Below are positions 7,919 to 17,288 of a stretch of DNA of 64,000 bases, piece after piece. Where the stretch lies: assembly GCF_000507845.1 (NCBI RefSeq), contig NZ_KI669454.1, positions 1,466,746 to 1,530,745 of the forward strand. Direction: 5' to 3'. The notes beneath the pieces are model-generated. The model had not been told where the DNA came from and ran no database searches. It was given only the letters and a program-made list of their open reading frames with translations. The position numbers and the translations under genes are program-made. Position 1 is the stretch's first letter; every line of letters starts with the position of its first letter. The stretch comes from Helicobacter macacae MIT 99-5501 (GTDB taxonomy: Bacteria > Campylobacterota > Campylobacteria > Campylobacterales > Helicobacteraceae).

Positions 7919-8349
7919 TTGTTACTCCTTTTTTAGTTTGATTTGCCATTGCTACCTATGCTTGGCTTTTGGCTTTGCGCGATAAATCAAGGAGTCGCAA
8001 AATCTTAGATTTTGCTTGCTTTGCACGCTTCGCTTGATAGACTTTATTGTCTTATCTGCGCTCGTGTGCTTCGCACAACCTTGATTTCTCATCACAAATC
8101 CTTCACGCATTTGTTGCTCCTGTTTTTCTTTTTGCGTCCTTTTGCCTTTTTTTTAGAATTTAAATTCTAGACCCTACCTTGCCACTGCCACGCTTGTGCG
8201 AATGTTTTTTGCCAAAACCCAAATTCTAGCATTTGCGGTGGTGCTTTGCACAATCGCTTCGCTTTGTAAATGAGGTGTATTAGACATACACCGCAGTGAA
8301 GCAAGGCGGAGGGATTGTGCGAATTGATTACCCAAAGGCGAATTTCCCA
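7919..8349 (-). other. Long intra-operon spacer between porA and porB
   Basis: The 431 bp between two subunits of one enzyme contain a long imperfect stem-loop right after the porA stop: outer arms GCACAATC (8248-8255) and GATTGTGC (8313-8320) and an inner hairpin GGTGTAT-TAGAC-ATACACC (8274-8292). A 16-bp palindrome TAGAATTTAAATTCTA lies at 8154-8169. A 52-codon minus-strand ORF starts with AGGAGCAACAAATG, a copy-like version of the porB leader AGGAGTAACAAATG. The encoded peptide has no recognisable feature. Confidence 0.6.
8248..8320 (-). promoter_or_regulatory. Stem-loop downstream of porA
   Basis: Nested inverted repeats (GCACAATC/GATTGTGC outside, GGTGTAT/ATACACC inside, with partly paired GCTTCGCTTTG / GAAGCAAGGC between) make a hairpin of about 73 nt 30 bp after porA. 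There is no U tract, so RNA processing or mRNA stability is more likely than termination. This is inference. Confidence 0.45.
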
Positions 8350-9582
8350 TTAAAAGAAACTCATCTTTGGACCGCGCAACCCCACAAACTGCTGCACCGC
8401 GTGCGTAATCCTCCCCTCCTTTGCGTCCCTATCGATTTCAGCCAAAATCTCGCCCAAATCCTTTTGCGTCATATCGCGCTCGCCCAGCCCATAGATATAG
8501 TTGCTAAGCAGCGGACTAGCACCGCCACCTTTTGCGCTTGCATTATACAACGCCGCGCTTACTTCATTATATAACGCACCCATAGCCCCAGCAGGAAGGC
8601 TTTTATCAAGGATTGCCACTGCTTTGCAGTGCTTGAGGGCTTCGCCTACTTCGATGAAAGGGAATGGACGAAAGACTTTTAGGCTCACCACGCCCGCTTT
8701 TATGCCATTTTTGCGGGCGTTGCTTGCCGCTACACGCGCGGACTCCACAGTCGTGCCAAGTGCGAGGATTGCCACTTGTGCGTCTTGCATATCATAGCAT
8801 TCTACGATATTGTGCTCCCTGCCTGTGAGAGCTTTAAATTCTGAAAACACGCGCCCTATCACTTCGCTAGATTTCATTAGGGCGTTGTGAAGCTGTGCTT
8901 TGTGCTCATAGTGCCACTCCTCTTCTGCCTGCGCTCCGTAAGTAACGGGGTGGGCAAAATCAAAAAGCGGATTTTTGCTCTTATACTCGCCGATAAATTT
9001 ATACGCCTCCTCATCGCTTAGCGGGCGGACATTTTGGGCGGTGTGAGAGCAGAGGAATCCGTCTTGATTGACTATCACAGGCAAGCGCACGGACATATCT
9101 TCGGCGATTTTGAACGCCATTAGGTTTAAATCATAGGCATCTTGAGGATTATACGCGCAGAGGTTTATCCAGCCCGCATCGCGCCCTAGATACATATCGC
9201 TATGGTCGCCGTGAATGTTTAGAGGCGAGGCAAGTGCGCGATTTACGAGATTTAGCACGATAGGCAGGCGCATACCAGAGGCTTGATAAAGCACCTCCAC
9301 CATAAGCGCAAAGCCTTGCGAGCTAGTCGCAGTCGCCACGCGCCCGCCCGCCGCAGCAGCCCCCACGCACGCACTCATCGCGGCGTGCTCTGATTCGACA
9401 AGCAAAAACTCCCCATCAATGTAGCCATTGCTTGTGAAAGTCCCGTAGTTTTGCACGATAGGCGTGGAGGGCGTGATAGGATAGGCTGCGACTACATCGA
9501 TTTGGGCTTGGCGCATAGCTTGGCAGGCTGCCATATTGCCATCCCACACGACTACTTTGTCTAGTTCCATTACTTTTGGCAT
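8350..9582 (-). CDS. porA: Pyruvate:ferredoxin oxidoreductase, alpha subunit
   Basis: The 410-residue pyruvate-binding alpha subunit starts with the domain I signature: DGNMAACQAMRQAQIDVVAAYPITPSTP. The ESEHAAMSACVGAAAAGGRVATATSSQG segment and the domain II stretch (VAILALGTTVESARVA, VFRPFPFIEV) follow in the usual order. The start at 9582 has AAGGAG 7 bp upstream. It is third of four por genes, 34 bp after porD. Confidence 0.95.
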   Translation of the reverse strand: MPKVMELDKVVVWDGNMAACQAMRQAQIDVVAAYPITPSTPIVQNYGTFTSNGYIDGEFLLVESEHAAMSACVGAAAAGGRVATATSSQGFALMVEVLYQASGMRLPIVLNLVNRALASPLNIHGDHSDMYLGRDAGWINLCAYNPQDAYDLNLMAFKIAEDMSVRLPVIVNQDGFLCSHTAQNVRPLSDEEAYKFIGEYKSKNPLFDFAHPVTYGAQAEEEWHYEHKAQLHNALMKSSEVIGRVFSEFKALTGREHNIVECYDMQDAQVAILALGTTVESARVAASNARKNGIKAGVVSLKVFRPFPFIEVGEALKHCKAVAILDKSLPAGAMGALYNEVSAALYNASAKGGGASPLLSNYIYGLGERDMTQKDLGEILAEIDRDAKEGRITHAVQQFVGLRGPKMSFF

Positions 9583-9616
9583 ATTCTCTCCTTATGTTGT
9601 ATTCTAGTCGCTAGAT

Positions 9617-10015
9617 TTACTCGCTAGCGGGCTTTTTGGGCTCTTTTTGGGGCCAGTTTCCTAGTGCGACTTCGTTGCTCTCATTATTATCAAACATTAG
9701 CAGGGATTTTGGGTTTGTGGGGCACACGCTTACGCACACGCCACAGCCTTTGCAGTGCTGATAATCCACACCGCGCATTTTTTCCTCACGCACAAGTATG
9801 GCAGCATCGGGGCAATACACCCAGCAGTTAAAGCAGTTTATGCAAATATCCACATTATGCACGGGCTTATCCACGCGCCAATGCGCCACACTCGTGCCAT
9901 AAGAGCTTTCTTTGGTGTAGCTTCGCTCGTTGTTGTGCTCTCGTAGGGCTTCTCTGCCGTCCTCTGCAAATGGGAAAAGCACCGAGCCGATTTCAAGTTC
10001 GCTCCAATCTTTCAT
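9617..10015 (-). CDS. porD: Pyruvate:ferredoxin oxidoreductase, delta (ferredoxin-like) subunit
   Basis: The 132-residue protein has two 4Fe-4S motifs, CINCFNCWVYCP and CKGCGVCVSVCP, which carry electrons within the POR complex. I start it at the ATG at 10015 (MKDWSELEIG) because AAAGGAGG lies 7 bp before it. The longer frame from 10051 has no such site. It follows porC by a 280-bp spacer that is low in complexity. Confidence 0.92.
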   Translation of the reverse strand: MKDWSELEIGSVLFPFAEDGREALREHNNERSYTKESSYGTSVAHWRVDKPVHNVDICINCFNCWVYCPDAAILVREEKMRGVDYQHCKGCGVCVSVCPTNPKSLLMFDNNESNEVALGNWPQKEPKKPASE

Positions 10016-10295
10016 TGTCGCCTCCTTTGTTGTTGATTTTTGGCTTTGCATTCTAGAATCTAGAGTGCTAAAGCACTTCTTTGGCTAAAATCCGCGTTTT
10101 TGGGATTTCTCTTAAACTTTTCTTTTTGCGCTTCCTTTGCGCTTTTGTTTATTCTTTTTTCGCGCTTTCTTTGTGCTTCTTTAAGGCTTTTTTACTTATG
10201 CTTTTTGCACTTTCTCGCGCTTTCCTCGCGATTTTTGCACTTTTTCGCACTTCCTTGAAAAAGCCCCTAAAAAGTGCTGTGTTTGTCGCGCTTGC
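10016..10295 (-). other. Degenerate AAGCGC-type repeats in the porC-porD spacer
   Basis: Read on the minus strand, the spacer is purine-rich and made of irregular units such as AAGCGCGAAAAA, AAGTGCAAAAA and AAGCGCAAAGG, ending in a perfect 14-bp palindrome AGTGCTAAAGCACT overlapping 10066-10079 and TAGATTCTAGA. No ORF with a good start is present. Long untranslated spacers inside a subunit operon are unusual. Confidence 0.5.
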
Positions 10296-10856
10296 CTACC
10301 TCACTTCGTTATACGCACGCTCGATAGCCTGCATATTCGCATCAATGATATTTTGCGGGAGCTTTTTGCCAAGCACTTTTGTAAAAGCCTTTTTGAAATA
10401 CTCCAACTCTAGGCTTTGAGAGATTTTGATAAACGCCCCTAGCATTGGAGTATTTGGGATAGGCTTGCCGATAGTATTGAGCGCGATTTTTATGCAATCA
10501 AGCACATAGAGCTCTTTGCCCGCTAGCTCAGGCTTTTTTGCCACGAGTTCATCTTTGCTTAAATGCGTGGTGATGATATACTTGGTGTCAGGCTTGTCAT
10601 TAGCGCAAATATCGGTGATAAAGACAATCCCGGGGTCAATCACAAGCACATAGTCTGGCTCCATATACTTCTCGTGATTGAGGATAGGCGTATCATCGAT
10701 TCTATCATACGCACTCATCGCCGCACCGCGCTTAGCAGAGCCATACAGCGCAAAGGCTTGGACTTCTTTGCCCGTGCTAGCAAAGACATCTGCTAGCCCT
10801 TTTGCACCCGTTACCGCGCCCTGCCCCGCACGAGAATGCCATCTAATCTCTAGCAT
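10296..10856 (-). CDS. porC: Pyruvate:ferredoxin oxidoreductase, gamma subunit
   Basis: The 186-residue protein has the gamma-domain signature EIRWHSRAGQGAVTGAKGLADVFASTGKEVQAF near its N-terminus and the family's NTPMLGAFIK motif. It is first of the por operon in the order gamma-delta-alpha-beta, as remembered for H. pylori HP1108-1111. AAGGAG lies 6 bp before the ATG. Confidence 0.94.
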   Translation of the reverse strand: MLEIRWHSRAGQGAVTGAKGLADVFASTGKEVQAFALYGSAKRGAAMSAYDRIDDTPILNHEKYMEPDYVLVIDPGIVFITDICANDKPDTKYIITTHLSKDELVAKKPELAGKELYVLDCIKIALNTIGKPIPNTPMLGAFIKISQSLELEYFKKAFTKVLGKKLPQNIIDANMQAIERAYNEVR

Positions 10857-11255
10857 CGTTTCTCCTTATTTTTAATATTTCTTTATGTAAATTTGGCTTA
10901 CAAAAGATTAAAAAAAATTTTACCATTTTTTTATTAAAAAGATGATTAACTTGAGAACCTAAGCGAGCAAGAATGCACCAAAAATTGACATTTACGACAA
11001 AAAAGAGACAAAAAGAGTGTATTTTCTTTTTATTTTTTGTGTAGATTTTGTAGATTTTTTATATATTGTCGTGCATTGGGCGATTTTAGAAGTCATAGAT
11101 TTTATATTTGTGGTAGATTTGTGGGGGTTTTTTAAGCATTTTGACAAAAGTTTTGATAAAAATTTTATCGCTTTTTGGCAAGACTTTTTTTAGCCTTGCA
11201 AAGTCGATTTTTAATGCGACACATAATTTGCACAAACTTATTGCGCAAATGTCGC
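10857..11255. other. Intergenic region upstream of porC
   Basis: These 399 bp are strongly AT-rich and hold the por operon promoter and the 3' end of truD, both on minus. A TAAAAT at about 10918-10923 (minus sense) is a possible -10 element for por. I see no gene, RNA or repeat here. Confidence 0.4.
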
Positions 11256-12602
11256 TTACAGCTCCTTGCCTGCGATTTGTTCAAGCATTGTAGTGGCATA
11301 CGCCCCACTTGGCAAGCTAAAGTGCAGCTCCATTTGTGCTTTACTCTCCTTGTAGCTAGACTCACACTCGCTAGCCCACACCCACGCATATCGCCTGCTC
11401 CCACCACTACGACAATCCACCTCCAAAAACGGCGATTCTAGCAAGGAAGCTATGCCTGTGGCTTGCTTTAGATTTTCTCCATTTAGCGCACCTGTGGGGG
11501 CAAACTCCCCTGCTTGAAATCTAGCTATTTGCTTAGAATCCACCCCCTCTAGCGCAAAAAATCTACCATACGGATAGTGGCAGCAAATATCGCCTTTTAA
11601 TAGCCCAAAAGGCATTTTTTGATTTCGCAGATTTTCATAGATTTCGCGCAGATTTTGCCTAGATAAACTAAAAAGATTTTCAAAAGCTCTACTTTGCAGT
11701 GTGTCTAAAAAATCTAACTCACTAGATTGCTTTTTTGATTCTTGCTCTTTGGATTCTTGCTCTATGTGTTTTTGCTCTTTTGATTCTTTTATAGCCTCTA
11801 TAAATTCACCAAACCCAAACTCCCCAAATCGCCCAAGAAGCAATCGCACACAAAGCCATTCATTGAAAAGATAGCTTTGCAAACTTGAGCGCAAAAAATC
11901 CCGCATTTTTTTGTTTTTTGGTATTTTTGCTTGGGTTTTTGGTTTGTAGGACTTAAGCGCAAAATCATTCAAATCGCACTTTCTCAAATCCCCATTTTCA
12001 AAACTCTCTCTTGCCAAACTCCCCCTTGCCAAATCCGCATTTGCCAAATCAAATCCAAGTTTATAATTCTCTCCACTAAGTCCAAATCGCTGAAATCCAA
12101 AAAAGTTTGCAAAGCCAAAATTTTGCATTATTTTTAGGCTAGATTCTATCTTTTTGGCATTTATAGGTGTTACCTTTTTTAGACGGATAAAAAAGCGATT
12201 GCCCTTTAGGTGTCCTGTCTTTATTTTGTTATTGTGCAGTGTGGTATAAAGTAGCTTTATATCGTGTTGCTTAGATATTGCTTCAAAGCAAGATTGTATA
12301 TCTCTTTGCTTGAAGTAGATTTTTGGGATTGAGAGGTATTGGGTGGTGGTGGCGTTTTTGTCTTTTAGTCCTGCATAGCCTATGCTTTTGGCTGGGCAGG
12401 CGATATGTGAGCTCAAAATTTTGACTAGCTCAAATGTGCTTAAGCCTTTTTTGCGAATTTGCAAAATTTGGTGCTCTCCACTTCCGCTAAACTCATAAAG
12501 TGGGATTTCACTTACCACAAAATCTCTAGGTGAGTGGGCAAAGTAAAAATCCGCACTTAAATTTGGATAGCTAAAGATTTTTGGCATTTTTTTAGCGCAC
12601 AA
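11256..12602 (-). CDS. truD: tRNA pseudouridine synthase TruD
   Basis: Modifies U13 of tRNA-Glu. The 448-residue protein has the catalytic motif GYAGLKDKNATTTQ with Asp81, the NFFGFQRFG segment (167-173) and the GHLKGNRFFI stretch of the family. Two inserts interrupt it: pentapeptide-like DLANADLARGSLARESF (about 185-213; DNA 11964-12050, near-repeats of TTGGCAA) and a Glu/Lys/Gln-rich stretch at about 271-297. The N-terminal ATG lies inside the end of alr (11-bp overlap), so the two are probably co-transcribed. Confidence 0.93.
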   Translation of the reverse strand: MCAKKMPKIFSYPNLSADFYFAHSPRDFVVSEIPLYEFSGSGEHQILQIRKKGLSTFELVKILSSHIACPAKSIGYAGLKDKNATTTQYLSIPKIYFKQRDIQSCFEAISKQHDIKLLYTTLHNNKIKTGHLKGNRFFIRLKKVTPINAKKIESSLKIMQNFGFANFFGFQRFGLSGENYKLGFDLANADLARGSLARESFENGDLRKCDLNDFALKSYKPKTQAKIPKNKKMRDFLRSSLQSYLFNEWLCVRLLLGRFGEFGFGEFIEAIKESKEQKHIEQESKEQESKKQSSELDFLDTLQSRAFENLFSLSRQNLREIYENLRNQKMPFGLLKGDICCHYPYGRFFALEGVDSKQIARFQAGEFAPTGALNGENLKQATGIASLLESPFLEVDCRSGGSRRYAWVWASECESSYKESKAQMELHFSLPSGAYATTMLEQIAGKEL

Positions 12603-13842
12603 TCACGCGCGGGATAAATGGCGATAAATGCGTCAAAATCACATAAGGTATCGTCCCAAACACTTGCGCAAACTCGCCCACATCGCTAAAAACGCATATT
12701 TCCTCCCTCTCACTCTCACAGCTAAAGCAATCCATACTCATCACAGGCAATATCTCCTCTCCACTAGCACAATGCAGTTTTGGCATATCTTTGCCAAGCC
12801 GAAACAGCCCATCTCCATAGCCCACATCATAGGTGCTAAACGCACTATCTTTGCCTACCACACTTACCCCACCATAGCCGATTTTATCGCCTTTGCGTAG
12901 ATTTTGCGTAGTGATTTTGGACGCCCAAAGACTTAGCACGGGTTTTAGATGAATCTCAAGCGGAATTTCAGCGGTGTGGTAGCCATACGCACCAATACCA
13001 ATCCGCACGATTGTATCACACAATTCTAGCTCGCATTTTTCTAGGCTAGATTTTTGTGTTTTGTTTCGCAAAGCCCCTGTGGTGCTAAGAGAGTGAAATC
13101 TAGGCAAATAGATTTGCAAAGTATTACAAAAATCCCTCACTTGCCTTTTTATCTCATAAAAATTTGCTTGAGATTTTGCAAAATCTAGTGCTTCTTCTCC
13201 TCCATTATCGCCATAACCATTATGCGCAAAAACTCCAATAAACCTGATTTTTCCCTCCCTTATAAGTCGTGCCAAAATCTCAAATGCTTTATCTAAATCG
13301 CCTTTTTGGATTCCATTGCGATTCATTCCTATATTGCATTTTAGCTCAATCCCTAGTGGCAAAGATTTGCAATTTTTTTTAGTAAAATCTTGCAAATCTT
13401 TCTCTAGCTTTTTTAAAGACTCTAGCGAAGCAATAGAGCGATAAATATTGCTAGGACAATCAAGCGGAGCTTCGCCATAAAGAATGGTAATATGTGAAAA
13501 AATCCCCTGCAAAGCCAACGCTTCATCATAGTTTTTGACAAACACACAATCTATGTCATTCTCTTTTGCAAGCTGTGCGATTTGTAGCAGTCCGTGCCCA
13601 TAGGCATTGTCTTTCATCACAAGGGCGATTTGTGGCAAGATAGATTTTGTAGTAGATTCGGGGGTAGATTTGTGTGATGATTTTGCTAGGGATTCTAGTG
13701 TAGGTTCTGCGGTGGATTTGAGAGTAGATTTGGGCGGTTGCTTTGTAGGGTTTGGGGTAGAATCTATGTTGTTTTTTAGAGCTTGTGCTATTGCGTTTAG
13801 ATTATGACAAAAAGCCTTAGAATCTAGGCGAATCTGTGCCAT
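12592..13842 (-). CDS. alr: Alanine racemase
   Basis: Makes D-alanine for peptidoglycan. The PLP lysine is K77 in VMKDNAYGHG. The family normally has it near residue 35-40, so about 40 residues are inserted before it. That insert (28-70) is Ser/Thr/Lys-rich with a four-residue period (KSTL KSTA EPTL ESLA KSSH KSTP ESTT). Other motifs present are GIELKCNIGMNRNGI, HSLSTTGAL, RIGIGAYGYH, GYGGVS and the catalytic region YDVGYGDGLFR. MSMDCF near the C-terminus is typical. The core is intact, so activity is expected. Confidence 0.94.
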   Translation of the reverse strand: MAQIRLDSKAFCHNLNAIAQALKNNIDSTPNPTKQPPKSTLKSTAEPTLESLAKSSHKSTPESTTKSILPQIALVMKDNAYGHGLLQIAQLAKENDIDCVFVKNYDEALALQGIFSHITILYGEAPLDCPSNIYRSIASLESLKKLEKDLQDFTKKNCKSLPLGIELKCNIGMNRNGIQKGDLDKAFEILARLIREGKIRFIGVFAHNGYGDNGGEEALDFAKSQANFYEIKRQVRDFCNTLQIYLPRFHSLSTTGALRNKTQKSSLEKCELELCDTIVRIGIGAYGYHTAEIPLEIHLKPVLSLWASKITTQNLRKGDKIGYGGVSVVGKDSAFSTYDVGYGDGLFRLGKDMPKLHCASGEEILPVMSMDCFSCESEREEICVFSDVGEFAQVFGTIPYVILTHLSPFIPRVIVR

Positions 13843-13887
13843 TTTTGCTCTTTTGGCTTAATTAGCAGGATTTATTGGCAAAATCAA

Positions 13888-14472
13888 TTATTTAGGGAGT
13901 TTTGAAATATATTCTGCTAAGGCTTGTATGTCATTTTGGCTTAGACTTTTTGCTTGCTCCTGCATAATAGCTTTTGTCCCGCCTTTGTTGCCTACTTGGC
14001 GTTTGTAGGCTTGCAAGTCGCCGATGATTTTGTATCGTGGAAGCCCTGCGATAGTTATATCCCCACGCGCACCGGGCGCGGACTTTTTGCCGTCATTTCC
14101 GTGGCAAGCAGCACATTTTTTGTAAGTCTTTGATGAGGGGCTTTGTGCGAAATGCTGCAAATCTTTAGTAGAACTTTGCGTAGAATCTTGTGCTAAAAAA
14201 TCGGGTAAATCCTCCCACAAAAAGCGTTTTTGGGTGGATTTTGATGAAGTGCTTGCATAAGCATTTGTAGAGATTTTTGTCGCTCTGTCTGCCAAACTTT
14301 GCGCTAAAGCTTGGCTAAAAAACAAACTCGCAAATAAGCAAAAAACACCTAATGCCAAACAAAATCTAGTGCAAAACCTAGCATAAGATATTTTGTTTTT
14401 GGTAGCAATTTTTTGGGCTGCGCTAATAGCTTTGTAAATCGCAGTAGAAGCGACTAAAGTGGCGGTTTTCAT
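13888..14472 (-). CDS. Class I cytochrome c, exported
   Basis: The 194-residue protein has a long N-terminal region with a hydrophobic segment at about 36-57 (LALGVFCLFASLFFSQALAQ) that fits a signal peptide or anchor. A single heme-binding CAACH is at 120-124, followed by the small cytochrome c553-type fold (APGARGDITIAGLPRY ... YKRQVGNKGG ... IMQEQAKSLSQNDIQALAEYISKLPK). Met in AIMQEQ is the likely sixth ligand. It is likely a periplasmic electron carrier to a cb-type oxidase or a peroxidase. The linker at 70-115 is low complexity. Confidence 0.88.
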   Translation of the reverse strand: MKTATLVASTAIYKAISAAQKIATKNKISYARFCTRFCLALGVFCLFASLFFSQALAQSLADRATKISTNAYASTSSKSTQKRFLWEDLPDFLAQDSTQSSTKDLQHFAQSPSSKTYKKCAACHGNDGKKSAPGARGDITIAGLPRYKIIGDLQAYKRQVGNKGGTKAIMQEQAKSLSQNDIQALAEYISKLPK

Positions 14473-14701
14473 TTATACTCTCCTAAATGTGTTTTGCCTA
14501 ATGTGCGTTGTGCATTTTGGCTATTTGATTTTGTGATTTTGCCTTGCTATTTTTTTCATCTTTTTTTCTAATTTCTCTAGCTTTGGGACTTAAATTGACT
14601 TAAAAATTTACTAGAGAGATTCTACATATTTAAAGTTTATAAATGGATAAAATATGCAAAAACTTATATCAAAATCTTATGCCAAATTTTTACACCAAAA
14701 T

Positions 14702-16516
14702 CTAGCGACTAATATAGCCTAGCTTTAGCAATTCATTTACGATACGAACCATTATAGGACCAGCATTCCCACCGCTTTGTCCGTGCTCTACTAGAATCGT
14801 TACTGCATATTTTGGATTTTCTGCAGGGACAAATCCCGTCATCCAGCCGTGAGAGCGTCTAAAATAATCTAGCTCACTCTCTTTTATCCGTGTCTTTACA
14901 TCTTGAGCGATAGCTGTTACTTGGGCAGTGCCCGTTTTGCAGCCTATTTTTGCTTTTGCTGCTAGCAAGCGCATATAGCCCGTGCCACCGGGGACATTGC
15001 AGGCTTCTACCATTCCTTTTTGTAGCACCCATAGTTTTCCTTTTTGAAAATCATTTAGCACATCTTTTGACTCAAAGGTAATATTTGCCGCGCTTTGCTG
15101 ATTGGCGTTTTGCTGCTTGATAAAATGTGGTGTAGGTAGCTTGCCAGAAGCGATAAGCGCGGTATATCTCACAATCTGCATAGGCGTAGTAAGGAAATAT
15201 CCCTGCCCGATAGAAGTCTGCACCGTATCCCCAGCATACCACGCTGCGCCGTGTCGCTGCGCTTTCCAATACGGAGTTGGCAAAATCCCACTAGATTCGC
15301 CCGGGAAATCTAGTCCACTTTTTTGTCCAAATCCCATTTGAGCAAGCACTTGCCCCATTCGCTCTATGCCTACGACTTGAGATAGTTTATAAAAATACAC
15401 ATCCACAGATTCTCTTATCGCCTTGAAAGTATCTGCACTTCCGTGTCCGCCAGCTTTCCAATCGCGAAAATGATGATTCCCAATCGTTATAGAATATGGT
15501 GTAGCGATTTTGGTATTTTCATCGACATTTCCATATTCCAAAATCGACATTGCAATGCCCATTTTGATGACAGAGCCCGGTGGATATTGCCCGTTTATAA
15601 AGCGATTGATAAGTGGCTTGTGTGGATTATCTCTTAGTGCGTTCCACTTTATAGAGCTTATGCCACCTACAAAATCATTTAAATCATATTCGGGATAGCT
15701 CCCCGCAGCCAAAATCTCGCCACTATGCACATCCATTACGATTGCAGAGCCATTTTTCTCGCCAAACCCATACTCCTCATCAATAGCCCTTTGTAGCCTC
15801 GCATCAATAGTAAGCGTAATGTCGTTTTGCACTTGCGGAAGCGTCTCTTCGGCTTTGGATACTTTTTGGTTAAAGGCATTTACAATGCTGGAGCGAGAGC
15901 CTAGCTGCCCTTGCAAAACCGTATTGTATTGTCGCTCTATGCCCTCCTTGCCGATGATTCCTGTGTGCTTGCTTATGGGGTCTAAAAAGACATCGTTTTT
16001 ATCTGCTGCGCCCACATAGCCTATGATATGCGAAGCAAGCTCTCTATTTGGATAATATCTCTTAAAAATAGGCTTGACAGAAATATTTTCTTGCTGATTT
16101 AGCAAGGCATACACAGCTTGCATTTCATCATAGCTCACATAATCAATGACTTTTATAGGCTCGTGGTTATAAGCAGAATTTTGCTTATTATAAGTTTCTG
16201 CCAAAGTTTCAATATCCACACCTTGCAGATTTTCTGCGATTTTTTTGATTGCGCTTTGTAGCTCATCTTCTCTCAAAAGTGGCTTCAAAAACACGCCAAA
16301 AAATAAGTCATTTACCGCCAAAGGCTCGCCCTGCCTATCAAGTATAAGTCCGCGTGCAGGCACTAGCACTTCTTGCTTAAACATATTGCGCCTAGCCACT
16401 TCAGCATAGTGGTCATACCTCACAATCGATATGATAGATAGTTTCAAAATAAGCAAAATCCACACTAAGCCAAAAACGATAAAAGTGATTCTAAAAGGTA
16501 GGGGGATATTTTTCAT
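14702..16516 (-). CDS. mrdA: Penicillin-binding protein 2 (cell elongation transpeptidase)
   Basis: A 604-residue class B PBP. An N-terminal membrane anchor (9-30) precedes the dimerisation domain (GLILDRQGEPLA at 56-67). The transpeptidase motifs are SVIK at 315-318 (active Ser315), SVD at 370-372 and KTGT at 527-530. It works with RodA/MreBCD in lateral wall synthesis. It is downstream of an MreD-like membrane protein and of engB, as I remember for HP1565-HP1567. Confidence 0.95.
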   Translation of the reverse strand: MKNIPLPFRITFIVFGLVWILLILKLSIISIVRYDHYAEVARRNMFKQEVLVPARGLILDRQGEPLAVNDLFFGVFLKPLLREDELQSAIKKIAENLQGVDIETLAETYNKQNSAYNHEPIKVIDYVSYDEMQAVYALLNQQENISVKPIFKRYYPNRELASHIIGYVGAADKNDVFLDPISKHTGIIGKEGIERQYNTVLQGQLGSRSSIVNAFNQKVSKAEETLPQVQNDITLTIDARLQRAIDEEYGFGEKNGSAIVMDVHSGEILAAGSYPEYDLNDFVGGISSIKWNALRDNPHKPLINRFINGQYPPGSVIKMGIAMSILEYGNVDENTKIATPYSITIGNHHFRDWKAGGHGSADTFKAIRESVDVYFYKLSQVVGIERMGQVLAQMGFGQKSGLDFPGESSGILPTPYWKAQRHGAAWYAGDTVQTSIGQGYFLTTPMQIVRYTALIASGKLPTPHFIKQQNANQQSAANITFESKDVLNDFQKGKLWVLQKGMVEACNVPGGTGYMRLLAAKAKIGCKTGTAQVTAIAQDVKTRIKESELDYFRRSHGWMTGFVPAENPKYAVTILVEHGQSGGNAGPIMVRIVNELLKLGYISR

Positions 16517-16618
16517 TCTTTGCCTTTTTAAGTAAATATGCGTGTATGAATGCGTGGGTGTATTGTGTGTGTGGATTTTTGTGCCTATATTTTAGGGCTT
16601 TGGATTTTGGGATTTTGG

Positions 16619-17119
16619 CTACCATTTTTTGCGCTTCCATTTTATCTGCTCATAGATAAGCATAAGAGATGATTCTATGATGAAATAATAGATAAAAATC
16701 GCACTTAGAGAAAAATTTACCCCCGCACCAAACATTTTGATGATATAAAGTGCCAAAAAATACACACCATAAACCGCGATGATATACCAAAAAACAAAAA
16801 GTGCATTATGTCCAAAAATGATATTAAATCGCTCGACAATGAGGTAATTTACCACCACAAACACGATAGGCAAAGTCCCAAGTGGAAGCTGCTTTTCACT
16901 CTCATAGATGATGAGGCAAAGCACGATTGTAACCACTGCAGTGGTGTTTTTTTTGGAATAAAACTCCATAAAAAGAATAAAAAGCACCCCAATCATAGGA
17001 GGCAAAAACAAAAATATACTTCCAAGCAAAGTCCAAAGAAAAAACGCTATGCAAGCAAGTGTAGCTAGAGCTATTTTTTTGAAACTTTTGTCAGGAGTTG
17101 GCTGGGATAGAAGCTGCAT
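16619..17119 (-). CDS. Small membrane protein, MreD-like
   Basis: The 166-residue protein has about five hydrophobic segments (17-37, 38-50, 56-68, 78-94, 100-125, 133-155) and little else. Its size, topology and position just before the PBP2 gene fit MreD, the membrane partner in the elongation complex. Sequence similarity to MreD is not obvious by eye, so the role is inferred from position. Confidence 0.6.
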   Translation of the reverse strand: MQLLSQPTPDKSFKKIALATLACIAFFLWTLLGSIFLFLPPMIGVLFILFMEFYSKKNTTAVVTIVLCLIIYESEKQLPLGTLPIVFVVVNYLIVERFNIIFGHNALFVFWYIIAVYGVYFLALYIIKMFGAGVNFSLSAIFIYYFIIESSLMLIYEQIKWKRKKW

Positions 17120-17288
17120 TTTATGACTCTTTTTAGTAGTTTTGTAAAATATTTTTGCAAGGGGCTTTGAAATAATCCCTTAAGCAAAGATTTAAGACGG
17201 TTTGTAAATAGGCTTAAACTTTTGGTAGATAAAGCGTGGCAAATTTTTAGATTTTGTTTTTTTTAAGCGAAGTTTTTTGGCGAGATTT

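Noticed and set aside
7990-8130. 52-codon small ORF in the porA-porB spacer as a gene
   Set aside because: It has a good ribosome site but a basic, low-information sequence and may be a duplicated leader; kept only as a finding.
13630-13762. Frameshift or pseudogene in alr because of extra N-terminal residues
   Set aside because: The frame is continuous and all catalytic motifs follow; the extra part is an in-frame repeat insert.
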